A stretch of 10,254 nucleotides of DNA from contig JAHZEH010000046.1 of assembly GCA_019421925.1 (NCBI GenBank), forward strand, positions 705-10,958, in the 5' to 3' direction. Position 1 is the first letter of the stretch; each line of letters begins with the position of its first letter. Positions 1-5,120 of the stretch are shown here, piece by piece. The notes beneath the pieces were generated by a model. The model made no database searches and was not told the DNA's origin. It was given only the letters and a program-made list of their open reading frames with translations. The position numbers were made by a program, and so were the translations under genes. This DNA is from Clostridia bacterium (GTDB lineage Bacteria > Bacillota > Clostridia > Christensenellales > CALWSW01).

Positions 1-134
1 TGGGTGTCGTTGGTGTGGTAGATGGTCAGTTCCAGGGCGTCCCCGGAGATGACCTTGGGGGCATAGGCGAACGCCGCGCCCAGAGACAAGATAAGGGCCA
101 ATGCGAGAAGAAGGGATAGCGCTTTTTTCATCAT
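1..134 (-). CDS. Secreted 5'-nucleotidase / metallophosphatase, N-terminal part only
   Basis: The first 44 codons of a leftward gene that runs off the window edge. The start is the first of two adjacent ATGs (132-134, or 129-131), behind an AAAGGAG ribosome binding site at 140-147. Residues 1-25 form a signal peptide (MMKK followed by a Leu/Ala-rich core ending AFAYA), so the product is exported. Residues 36-44 read LTIYHTNDT and the next codon starts CA, fitting the LTIxHTNDTH signature that opens the metallophosphoesterase domain of the UshA/YfkN 5'-nucleotidase and 2',3'-cyclic phosphodiesterase family. D43 and the following His would be the first dimetal ligands. Such enzymes hydrolyse extracellular nucleotides for phosphate and nucleoside scavenging. 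Only this motif is visible, so the substrate and any C-terminal nucleotidase domain or wall anchor cannot be judged. Confidence 0.8.
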   Translation of the reverse strand, partial: MMKKALSLLLALALILSLGAAFAYAPKVISGDALELTIYHTNDT

Positions 135-160
135 AAAATCTCCTTTTCTTCCTTTGCTGT

Positions 161-189
161 GATAAAAACAAACATTGAACCGGTGACAA
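161..189 (-). promoter_or_regulatory. Candidate promoter of the 5'-nucleotidase gene
   Basis: On the minus strand, TTGTCA (184-189, 5/6 match to a -35) is followed after 17 bases by TTTATC (161-166, 3/6 match to a -10). An alternative -10, TAAAAT, lies at 194-199 with a poor -35. The AT-rich 135-343 interval separates two divergent genes and must hold a promoter for each. Confidence 0.3.
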
Positions 190-263
190 CTGTATTTTAC
201 CACAGATTGACAGAAATGGAATCGGGGGCCGTCGTATTTTTTTCGGAAAAATAAAAGAAAGGG

Positions 264-292
264 ATGCGAAAAAATTCGGTTTGTGCTACTAT
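264..292 (+). promoter_or_regulatory. Candidate promoter of the membrane protein gene
   Basis: An extended -10 (TGC then TACTAT at 287-292) lies about 50 bases upstream of the start codon. The matching -35 position (ATGCGA, 264-269, 17-base spacer) is weak at 3/6, so recognition would depend on the TGn extension. This is a pattern match only. Confidence 0.35.
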
Positions 293-343
293 ATCAAAGC
301 GGACAGGACCGCAAGGTATTAAATATGAAGGAAGTTCACTGCC

Positions 344-889
344 ATGAACAAAAAGACGCACACCAAACTTCATGTGACCGGTATTTATGAGATTTTGCCC
401 GGTATCATTCTCATGCTGCTGCCCATTGAACCTGTGGGCCTTTATCTGGATCTGGCGGGTTTCCTGCTCATCACCTCCGGCCTCATCCAGCTCTGGCACG
501 CCAACGGCGGGTTCCAGCTTTCCCTGAGCATGGGAGTGCTGTGCACGGCGCTGACCGCGGCCCTCTTCTTTGTGGAGACCGAGTGGCTGGCGGCGGCCGT
601 CCCCCTGTGCTACTGCGTGCTGCTCTACGACATGTGCACATCCTTTGCCAAGCTCTCCTTCTCCGTAGGGGATCATCATATGGGCAAGCATTTCATCTCC
701 CACATGTGGATGGACATCGCGGCCACCCTGGCTGAGACCGCCGTCCACCTCTTCGGGCTGCCCCATGTTGTGGTGTATGTTTTCATCGCCATTGCTATCT
801 TCTTTGAGCTCATGCTGATGGTTCATATGTACAAGTTCTACCGCCTGCACGAGGGACAGGCCGCCGGGGGCCAGCGCGTGCCCGTGTGA
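344..889 (+). CDS. Polytopic membrane protein, HdeD/DUF308-like layout
   Basis: A 181-residue integral membrane protein with no recognised catalytic motif. The start at 344 has an AAGGAAG ribosome binding site at 327-333. Hydrophobic stretches near residues 13-28, 32-50, 62-77, 82-97, 123-140 and 142-164 suggest six membrane helices packed as short hairpins. That layout and the repeated small-residue Leu-Gly pattern resemble HdeD/DUF308 small membrane proteins, but this is a resemblance in shape, not a firm family call. The loop around residues 109-120 is rich in histidine (H111, H112, H116, H120), and a short basic tail follows the last helix. The DUF695/RraB-like gene starts 81 bases downstream with no clear promoter between, so co-transcription is likely. 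The gap has an imperfect hairpin (893-932: GCCCT and CCGCC pairing with GGCGG and AGGGC across a 3x3 internal loop) without a T-run. Confidence 0.7.
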   Translation: MNKKTHTKLHVTGIYEILPGIILMLLPIEPVGLYLDLAGFLLITSGLIQLWHANGGFQLSLSMGVLCTALTAALFFVETEWLAAAVPLCYCVLLYDMCTSFAKLSFSVGDHHMGKHFISHMWMDIAATLAETAVHLFGLPHVVVYVFIAIAIFFELMLMVHMYKFYRLHEGQAAGGQRVPV

Positions 890-970
890 AAGGCCCTGTT
901 CCGCCGCCCCGGCCGCAAGGGCGGGAGAGGGCGCAGGAAGGAATAAACAACCAAGGAGGTCGCGCCTCTG

Positions 971-1753
971 ATGGCAAAAAAAAAGAAAACAGGCCGCTCC
1001 TGGGCTGAGTACGAATGGCAATACGAGGGCAAGCCCTCGGTGGTCCGGGTCAATATGGACCCTTTTTCCGGCATGGCCGAGCGCAACGCCCGGCCTCTGC
1101 TTCTGCTCGTCCGCCTCTCCACCCGCAAAAATTACGCCCTGGAGCTCATCTCCCCCATTCAGAAGCTGAGACTGGAGATGCTCTATAACCGCTTTTATGG
1201 GGCGGCCAAGCGGGCGGGCGCGCTGAGCGTGGGCTGCCGTACCTGGGGCAGTTCTATGATGATCTACTGCTACTGTACGGACGAGCCGCAGGCCCTGCCC
1301 CTTATCAAGCTGTGCGAGAAGAGGCGCTGGGTGCTGTGTGAGTGCGAGACCCGAACTGACCCGGAGTGGCGGGTGTACCGCCGGGATATTTATCCCAATG
1401 CCGCGCAGCTCCAGACCATGCACAATTCCGAGACCATCGGCCTCATGAGGGACCGGGGGGATGATCTCCATTCGCCCCGCCGTATCAATCACTATTGCTC
1501 CTTTCCGGACGAGGTGTGCCGCATCGGGTTCCAGCAGGCCGCCCGCAAGGCGGGTTTTGCGCTGGGGGACCCGGCCTTTCTCCCCGAGAACGACATGCCC
1601 CACATGACCTGTGTGCGCAATATCGGCTCCATTGAGAAGCGGGCCATCGACCAGGTCACTACCCGGGTTGTGTTGCTGTGCGAGAGATACCACGGCCGCT
1701 ATGACTACTGGGACTGCCAGATCATGCGCAAAAACCGAATCAAAAAACGCTGA
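971..1753 (+). CDS. DUF695 plus RraB-like two-domain protein
   Basis: A 260-residue soluble protein with a strong AAGGAGGT ribosome binding site at 953-960, ten bases before the ATG. Residues about 11-140 look like DUF695: an aromatic opening (WAEYEWQYEGKPSVVRVN), then RPLLLLVRL and a paired beta/alpha core ending in a charged WRVYRRDIYP. Residues about 145-252 look like the RraB fold: RGDDLHSPRRINHYCSFPD (162-180), a long acidic insert, and a closing GRYDYWDCQI (242-251), matching the GDDL-x-PR-x-hxhxxxFP start and YDxW end of RraB. In Escherichia coli RraB binds and inhibits RNase E. Clostridia generally rely on RNase Y/J, so that role cannot be carried over directly and the partner here is unknown. 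The two-domain pairing is known in other bacteria. It probably shares a transcript with the upstream membrane protein gene. Confidence 0.8.
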   Translation: MAKKKKTGRSWAEYEWQYEGKPSVVRVNMDPFSGMAERNARPLLLLVRLSTRKNYALELISPIQKLRLEMLYNRFYGAAKRAGALSVGCRTWGSSMMIYCYCTDEPQALPLIKLCEKRRWVLCECETRTDPEWRVYRRDIYPNAAQLQTMHNSETIGLMRDRGDDLHSPRRINHYCSFPDEVCRIGFQQAARKAGFALGDPAFLPENDMPHMTCVRNIGSIEKRAIDQVTTRVVLLCERYHGRYDYWDCQIMRKNRIKKR

Positions 1754-1754
1754 A

Positions 1755-1787
1755 AAATCCCCCTGCCGCCTGCGCGGAGGGGGATTT
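1755..1787 (+). terminator. Rho-independent terminator after the DUF695/RraB-like gene
   Basis: AAATCCCCCT (1755-1764) pairs perfectly with AGGGGGATTT (1778-1787), giving a 10-bp stem directly after the stop codon. The downstream stretch is only moderately T-rich (TTTCTGTTGATTT). Confidence 0.65.
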
Positions 1788-1860
1788 CTGTTGATTTCCC
1801 CCTCTTTTCGACAGAAAAATCTAAATTTTATGTGAATTTGGGCCGAAATTGATTTTCTTA

Positions 1861-1869
1861 TGGTAAAAT
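1861..1869 (+). promoter_or_regulatory. Extended -10 promoter element upstream of the M23 peptidase gene
   Basis: TGGTAAAAT (extended -10, 1861-1869) lies 33 bases before the start codon, in AT-rich sequence that contrasts with the GC-rich genes around it. No good -35 is present at 16-18 bases spacing. Confidence 0.4.
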
Positions 1870-1902
1870 GAAAAATAATCCATAAGAGGGAGATTTTGTT
1901 CC

Positions 1903-2889
1903 ATGAAGAAACTGCGCCGTATTCTCCTGCCCCTGTGCGCCCTCCTGCTCCTTCTCACGCCCGCGCTTGCGGGCGCTGCGGCGGATTTTGCGCCCTATCT
2001 GGTGCTCTCCCCCGGCGAGACCTATGTGCTCCCCTCCTCGGGCACGCTCTCCGACGCCTGCGTCTCGGACAGAGAGGTGCTCTCCGTGCAGCTCCTGGGC
2101 GGGGCTGTGCTCGTCACTGCGGGGGATGCAGGCGTGACTACCCTGCTGCTCGAGACCACAACGCCTTTTGGGACGACTGTCTATGAGGAGAGAACCGTGG
2201 TGGTGGCCGAAGGGGGAACCTACTGCTGGCCCTGCACCCCCTACTCAGACAGCAAGGATATGCTTATCAACCGGGGATGGGGCGTCAATGGCCACAAGGG
2301 TATTGACGTCAACTACAACAAGGATTATCTGACCGACTCCGTGGCCTATACCTTCGCACCCGGCAAGGTGGTGGGGGTTTTCCACTATGACCGCAACACC
2401 TATGGAAAATGGAGCGGCAGCGATACCTACAACAAGTTCAACTACTCCCTCGCCAAGGAGTACCCGGATATCCCCGGCCTGTACAACACCGAGGTTGGAG
2501 GAGGGGCGGCCACCCGGGGCAACAGCGTCGTCATGGAGCACACCATCGGCGGAGAGACAGTTTACAGCGAGATCTTCCACCTGCAGCCCGGCTCCCTCGA
2601 TTTTGCCGTGGCCTGCCTGGCCTCGGGGGCGGAGCTGCCTGCGGGAACGCCTATCGCAGTTGTGGGCAACACCGGACAGTCCCGGGGCACCACGGGTATC
2701 CATCTGCATTTTCAGCTCTCCACCGGGGAGATGGATGGGGATGGCTGGCGAGATGCCTTCAACGCCAAATCGGTGCTGGGCAAGGATTTCCAATCGGGGG
2801 TGACGAGCATCAGCGGGTCCATCTTTGACAAGGTGCCGGGATTGCCCACGGACGAAATCCTGCGCCTGCTGCGGGGCGGGCTGAACTGA
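1903..2889 (+). CDS. Secreted M23 (LytM/lysostaphin-type) zinc metallopeptidase
   Basis: A 328-residue exported protein that probably cleaves peptidoglycan cross-bridges or stem peptides outside the membrane. Residues 1-26 are a signal peptide (MKKLRRILLP, Leu-rich core, cut near ALAGAAA). Residues about 30-102 form a beta-rich domain (LSPGETYVLP ... VLVTAGDAGVTTLLLE) resembling the N-terminal domain of pilus/secretin proteins or bacterial Ig-like domains; this is a loose similarity. The M23 domain covers about 108-300. Its zinc ligands are visible as H131 and D135 in GHKGIDV and H269 in IHLHFQL (267 is the paired catalytic His), with H226 in the IFHLQPG position that usually reads YxHL. All key residues are present, so activity is likely. 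The AGAGGGAGA ribosome binding site (1885-1893) sits 9 bases before ATG 1903. No terminator follows before the first small-RNA hairpin at 3028, so readthrough into that RNA is possible. Confidence 0.9.
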   Translation: MKKLRRILLPLCALLLLLTPALAGAAADFAPYLVLSPGETYVLPSSGTLSDACVSDREVLSVQLLGGAVLVTAGDAGVTTLLLETTTPFGTTVYEERTVVVAEGGTYCWPCTPYSDSKDMLINRGWGVNGHKGIDVNYNKDYLTDSVAYTFAPGKVVGVFHYDRNTYGKWSGSDTYNKFNYSLAKEYPDIPGLYNTEVGGGAATRGNSVVMEHTIGGETVYSEIFHLQPGSLDFAVACLASGAELPAGTPIAVVGNTGQSRGTTGIHLHFQLSTGEMDGDGWRDAFNAKSVLGKDFQSGVTSISGSIFDKVPGLPTDEILRLLRGGLN

Positions 2890-2926
2890 GGCATAAAAGC
2901 GTTAAATCATAGAATTTCCAACCTTA

Positions 2927-2959
2927 TGCCATAACAGTGCCATAATCCTTGGGTACAAT
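2927..2959 (+). promoter_or_regulatory. Promoter and direct-repeat box of the first small RNA
   Basis: TACAAT (2954-2959, 5/6 match to a -10) is preceded after 17 bases by ATAACA (2931-2936, 4/6 match to a -35) and followed by six bases before the conserved G of the RNA at 2966, an ideal +1 distance. Two identical TGCCATAA copies (2927-2934 and 2938-2945) have an 11-bp period, one overlapping the -35. Helical-phase repeats of this kind are typical of OmpR-type response regulator sites. An inverted GGCATAA also lies at 2890-2896. Confidence 0.5.
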
Positions 2960-2965
2960 AAAACC

Positions 2966-3063
2966 GTGCTCAGGGGTGGGCACAAGCAGCAATCATCTTC
3001 ATGAAACTTCTACCCTCCATTCCTCTTACAGTAAGGGCGCCAGCAGGCGCTCTTATTGTTTTT
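2966..3063 (+). ncRNA. Putative small RNA, copy 1 of a tandem family
   Basis: A ~98-nt unit that starts with hairpin GTGCTCAGGGGTGGGCAC (2966-2983: GTGCTC pairs with GGGCAC, loop AGGGGT). Then comes an unpaired-looking stretch with AGCAGCAA and CTTCATGA, the C-rich box TACCCTCCATTCC (3011-3023), and a strong terminator. Copies at 3138 and 3352 keep the 5' hairpin, the TTCATG segment, the TTCTAYCCTCCMTTCC box and the terminator position, although the terminator stems differ completely in sequence. That pattern fits selection on RNA structure. The loop AGGG could also pair with CCCT of the C-rich box. No protein frame is conserved on this strand. It could instead be the 3' end of the M23 transcript, although it has its own promoter-like elements. 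No Rfam family was recognised. Confidence 0.6.
3028..3063 (+). terminator. Rho-independent terminator of small RNA copy 1
   Basis: Bases 3028-3041 pair with 3046-3059 around an AGCA tetraloop, a 14-bp stem with two G-U pairs, with TTTTT at 3059-3063. The T-run lies on the plus-strand side only, which fixes the direction of transcription. Confidence 0.8.
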
Positions 3064-3137
3064 GGCCGGAATAATATTTTACAAAGATTCCACCCGGACG
3101 ACACCGGCAATATACAGCGGGGAGTTAATCTGTTGCT

Positions 3138-3235
3138 GTGCTTAGGGGTGAGCATCAGCGTAAAACTTTTTTCATGTTAATTTCTATCCTCCCTTCCCGG
3201 CGGGGGGCGCGCAGAGCGCCCCCCGCCCTCTTTTT
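3138..3235 (+). ncRNA. Putative small RNA, copy 2 of a tandem family
   Basis: This copy starts with GTGCTTAGGGGTGAGCAT (3138-3155). Relative to copies 1 and 3 both arms of the stem changed (GTGCTT with GAGCAT instead of GTGCTC with GGGCAC), keeping six base pairs with wobbles and the same AGGGGTG loop region, which is covariation supporting a folded RNA. Next come CAGCG, TTTTTTCATG and the C-rich box TATCCTCCCTTCC (3185-3197), then a terminator. The predicted length is also about 98 nt. The promoter is the weakest of the three: TAATCT at 3126-3131 occupies the -10 position and no clear -35 is seen. It may therefore depend on an activator or be a decayed copy. Confidence 0.55.
3199..3235 (+). 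terminator. Rho-independent terminator of small RNA copy 2
   Basis: GGCGGGGGGCGC (3199-3210) pairs perfectly with GCGCCCCCCGCC (3216-3227) across a GCAGA loop and is followed by CTCTTTTT. The all-GC 12-bp stem with a T5 tract is a textbook terminator. Confidence 0.85.
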
Positions 3236-3262
3236 GGCACATTGGGGATTGGGGCGCAAATA

Positions 3263-3285
3263 TGGCCGGAGCAAAACTCCGGCCA
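3263..3285. other. Stand-alone hairpin between small RNA copies 2 and 3
   Basis: TGGCCGGAG (3263-3271) and CTCCGGCCA (3277-3285) form a perfect 9-bp stem with a CAAAA loop. It is followed by CATTTCTTC, a poor T-tract. It could be a weak second terminator or the remnant of a lost small RNA copy; nothing else is recognisable in 3236-3313. Confidence 0.4.
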
Positions 3286-3313
3286 CATTTCTTCATAATA
3301 AAATCATGGGCAC

Positions 3314-3345
3314 GCCATGATTGCGCCGCAATGCTGCGGTATCCT
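3314..3345 (+). promoter_or_regulatory. Promoter of small RNA copy 3
   Basis: TATCCT (3340-3345, 4/6 match) lies six bases before the conserved G at 3352, exactly as in copy 1. The box GCCATGA (3314-3320) lies at -38 to -32, the same distance from +1 as GCCATAA in copy 1, so the two promoters share an upstream element as well as spacing. Confidence 0.45.
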
Positions 3346-3351
3346 TTAACT

Positions 3352-3447
3352 GTGCTCAGGGGCGGGCACACAGCAGCAAGCAACTTCATGATACCTTCTA
3401 CCCTCCATTCCTCTTCTAAAAGGGGCGCTGATTTCAGCGCCCCTTTT
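3352..3447 (+). ncRNA. Putative small RNA, copy 3 of a tandem family
   Basis: This copy opens with GTGCTCAGGGGCGGGCAC (3352-3369), differing from copy 1 by a single base in the loop region. The body is close to copy 1 (CAGCAGCAAG, CTTCATGA, CTTCTACCCTCCATTCCTCTT split across 3384-3415), and the terminator stem is unrelated in sequence. The predicted length is about 96 nt. It is the last plus-strand unit before the convergent acetyltransferase pseudogene, 17 bases from that gene's stop codon. Confidence 0.6.
3418..3447. terminator. Bidirectional terminator between small RNA copy 3 and the acetyltransferase locus
   Basis: AAAAGGGGCGCTG (3418-3430) pairs perfectly with CAGCGCCCCTTTT (3435-3447) across an ATTT loop. 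The A-run and T-run at the two ends make it usable from both strands, as expected between convergent transcripts. Confidence 0.85.
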
Positions 3448-3464
3448 GTGTGCACCCGGGAAAG

Positions 3465-4424
3465 TCAGGGGAGGAGCGCGTAGACGCAGGAGTCAGAGAG
3501 CACGCCGTTCTTAGTGACACTCTGACGGAGAACCCCCTCCAGGACGAAACCGGACTTCTCCAAGGCCCGGCGGGAACCGGTGTTGTGAGCGAGGGGCTGG
3601 GCGTAAATGCGAGCCAGATCAAACCGTTCCAGGGCTTCCCGGCAAAGCTGGGGAATGGCGGCGCTCATGACGCCCCGGCCCCAGAAATCCTCTCCCAGCC
3701 AATAGCCCAGTTCCGCACTTCTCCGGTACACGCCGCTGCCCACAAAAATCCCCATACTGCCCACAGCCTCGCCGCCGGTCACGATGGCCCGGCATAACTG
3801 GCCTTTGCCCTCTCTCCATGCAGCCCCGTATATAGGCCCCGGCATCCTCCAGGGTGTAGGGGTGAGGGAAGATATCCCGAAGACTGGCGGCAATGGCGGG
3901 ATTGTTGGCATAGTGGGCGACGGAAGGGATATCCCCCTCCTGCCAGGGGCGCAGGAGAAATTTAAGGGGGCGTTTGTCCAGCCGTTTTTCCATGCACAGA
4001 GGGGCATCCGTGCAAAGGCAGGAGCCGCAGTTTGGAATGTCACGGCAGCCCAAGGACCGAAAGAGGCCCACAGTCCCGGACAGCTCCCTTGCCGTCTCCA
4101 GGATAAGACGGGAATAACCTCTCTCATACGCCAGCCTCTTCAGGGCGAGCATGGGGCCCCTGGCAATGCCCCTGCCCCGGCAGTCCTCCCGTACAAAGAC
4201 CCGCTTGACCTCCGCAGTCTCCCGGCTGTGGGCCTTGAAGCCGGCGCACCCCACGGGCCGGCCGCCGCCATAGGCGATGAACACGTCGTGGATGTCTGTG
4301 AGCAGATTATTGAGGGGGACGTGCCGGGCGCGGTCTTCCCCGCCGCCCTGTCCAGATAGGCGTCCAGCAGGGAGCAGAGGGTGATGAAGTCCCTGCTGGC
4401 TCCGTCCGTGCGGATGTATTCCAT
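3465..4424 (-). pseudogene. Fused double GNAT N-acetyltransferase, broken by two frameshifts
   Basis: Homology-like sequence continues through two changes of frame. The start is ATG 4424 (AAGGGAGG ribosome binding site, 4431-4438), reading MEYIRTDGASRDFITL. At the G4 run (plus-strand CCCC, 4338-4341) one base appears missing. The protein then continues as EDRARHVPLNNLLTDIHDV with acetyl-CoA motif A (VKRVFVREDCRGRGIA) and ends its first domain at CMEKRL. A second RimJ/RimL-type domain starts at FLLRPWQEGDIPSVAHYA. Near 3808-3810 (plus-strand CCC) there is one extra base, after which it resumes as KGQLCRAIVTGGEAVGSMG with ELGYWLGEDFWGRGVM and ends YALLP. Restoring both gives about 319 residues. 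The two changes cancel in length but leave some 530 bases in the wrong frame, so no intact first domain can be made. It is a real pseudogene or carries two homopolymer sequencing errors. Intact substrates (small molecule or protein N-terminus) are unknown. Confidence 0.75.
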
Positions 4425-4452
4425 GAATGGCCTCCCTTGAAAGAATGAGCTC

Positions 4453-4482
4453 ATTATAGTAGGGTTCGGGGGGCATAAACAA
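4453..4482 (-). promoter_or_regulatory. Promoter of the GNAT gene
   Basis: On the minus strand a perfect TATAAT (4453-4458) follows TTGTTT (4477-4482) after an 18-base spacer, about 30 bases before ATG 4424. It lies downstream of the hairpin at 4484-4519, so the gene does not need readthrough from the repeat element. Confidence 0.6.
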
Positions 4483-4483
4483 T

Positions 4484-4519
4484 GAAAAAGGCCGGACTCC
4501 TGAGAGACCGGTCTTTTTC
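4484..4519. terminator. Hairpin terminator at the edge of the fourth family member
   Basis: Bases 4484-4498 pair with 4505-4519 in a 15-bp stem with one A-A mismatch and one G-U pair when read on the plus strand. T-runs flank both ends, so it can work in either direction. On the minus strand it directly follows a CCCTCCATTCC box, as in the plus-strand small RNAs. Confidence 0.6.
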
Positions 4520-4520
4520 C

Positions 4521-4639
4521 ATTAGGGAATGGAGGGTGAGGGTAATTGTGAAGAATCATCGCTTGTTGCCAGGCGTTTTTTATGGCGTCATCTCCCTTCC
4601 GTTTGATTGACTCTATTGTACTGGCTGGATTTGGCAGGG
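4521..4639 (-). repeat. Diverged, inverted member (4) of the small RNA family
   Basis: Read on the minus strand this carries CACCCTCCATTCC next to the hairpin at 4484-4519, preceded by ACAAGC and GATTCTTCAC, which align with ACAAGC and ATCTTCATG of small RNA copy 1. The 5' GTGCTC hairpin is missing; a TGACGCCATAA box and an AAGGGAG stretch lie there instead. The whole ~118-bp unit also aligns with 5121-5237. On the plus strand it lies between a hairpin and the lipoprotein promoter. It may be a related RNA gene or a decayed intergenic repeat. Confidence 0.5.
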
Positions 4640-4647
4640 AGATGGAC

Positions 4648-4682
4648 GGTCTGTTGAGGGTCTGTTAAGAGTTTGTTGTAAT
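4648..4682 (+). promoter_or_regulatory. Lipoprotein promoter overlaid by three 11-bp direct repeats
   Basis: TTGAGG (4654-4659) and TGTAAT (4677-4682, 5/6 match) are separated by 17 bases. Across them run GGTCTGTTGAG (4648-4658), GGTCTGTTAAG (4659-4669) and the weaker AGTTTGTTGTA (4670-4680). Read on the other strand these give ACAACA, TTAACA and TCAACA spaced by five bases, the layout of PhoP-type boxes (TT[ACT]ACA repeats) in Bacillus. That suggests a response regulator site; which one is not known. Confidence 0.5.
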
Positions 4683-4747
4683 TTTATGAATGGCGCGCCG
4701 GCCCGGCTCATAACATGTGTTGAAATGATTGGAAGGAGTGTGACCGG

Positions 4748-5065
4748 ATGAAAAAGACTTTGGCGCTGATGATGGCTGCGGTTTTGCTTCTGAGCCTGCT
4801 GTGCGCGTGCGGGGGGGAGGACAAAGCAAAAGGGCCGGAGGGCGAATGGAAGGACCCCGCCCTGCCCGACTATGTCATGATCGTCGGGGATGGGCAGGCG
4901 CGCGTGGAGGATGCGGAGGGAAACCAGGTTTCCGCCGGTACGTATACGGTACAAGAGGACCAGATCACCTTCGTGATGGATAACGGCGCCTTTACAGGTA
5001 CCCTGCGGGGCGACGAGATGGTTTTTGAAAAGGACGGCGTCACCACTGTCTACGAACGTCAATAG
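4748..5065 (+). CDS. Small secreted lipoprotein
   Basis: A 105-residue lipoprotein of unknown function. The AAGGAG ribosome binding site (4733-4738) lies nine bases before ATG 4748. Residues 1-20 are a type II signal peptide (MKKTLALMMA, Leu-rich core) with lipobox LCAC, so Cys21 would be lipidated and the protein held on the outer face of the membrane. After a short charged linker (GGEDKAKGPEGEWKD) the mature part is a small beta-rich domain with alternating strands and turns (YVMIVGDGQARVEDAEG, GTYTVQEDQITF, FTGTLRGDEMVFE). This GxYxVxxDxIxF / GxxxGxxxGDxMxF pattern resembles lipocalin-like copper- or ligand-binding domains (DUF5640-type) common in clostridial lipoproteins, but no ligand can be inferred. 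The gene is monocistronic, with its own promoter and terminator, and is bracketed by two members of the repeat family. Confidence 0.8.
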   Translation: MKKTLALMMAAVLLLSLLCACGGEDKAKGPEGEWKDPALPDYVMIVGDGQARVEDAEGNQVSAGTYTVQEDQITFVMDNGAFTGTLRGDEMVFEKDGVTTVYERQ

Positions 5066-5084
5066 GGGCCGGAGGGCCCAAGGG

Positions 5085-5118
5085 AAGGCCCGGCATGAGG
5101 GAAGCATGCCGGGCCTTT
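5085..5118 (+). terminator. Rho-independent terminator after the lipoprotein gene
   Basis: AAGGCCCGGCATG (5085-5097) pairs perfectly with CATGCCGGGCCTT (5105-5117) across a seven-base loop, followed by TGTTATT. On the minus strand no T-run follows, so it mainly serves the plus strand. Confidence 0.75.
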
Positions 5119-5120
5119 GT

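Noticed and set aside
197..1693. A 498-codon open frame on the minus strand opposite the membrane protein and the DUF695/RraB-like gene
   Set aside because: Low-complexity His/Gly/Ala-rich translation without family motifs, antisense to two well-supported genes; a GC-skew shadow.
2966..3447. CRISPR array or simple tandem repeat
   Set aside because: Only three units, 172 and 214 bases apart, with diverged bodies and individual terminators; no short identical repeats with regular spacers.
4560..4640. Known riboswitch (such as ZTP, PreQ1, THF or T-box) in the leader of the lipoprotein gene
   Set aside because: None of the conserved cores of these classes could be found, and the predicted promoter lies downstream of the element.
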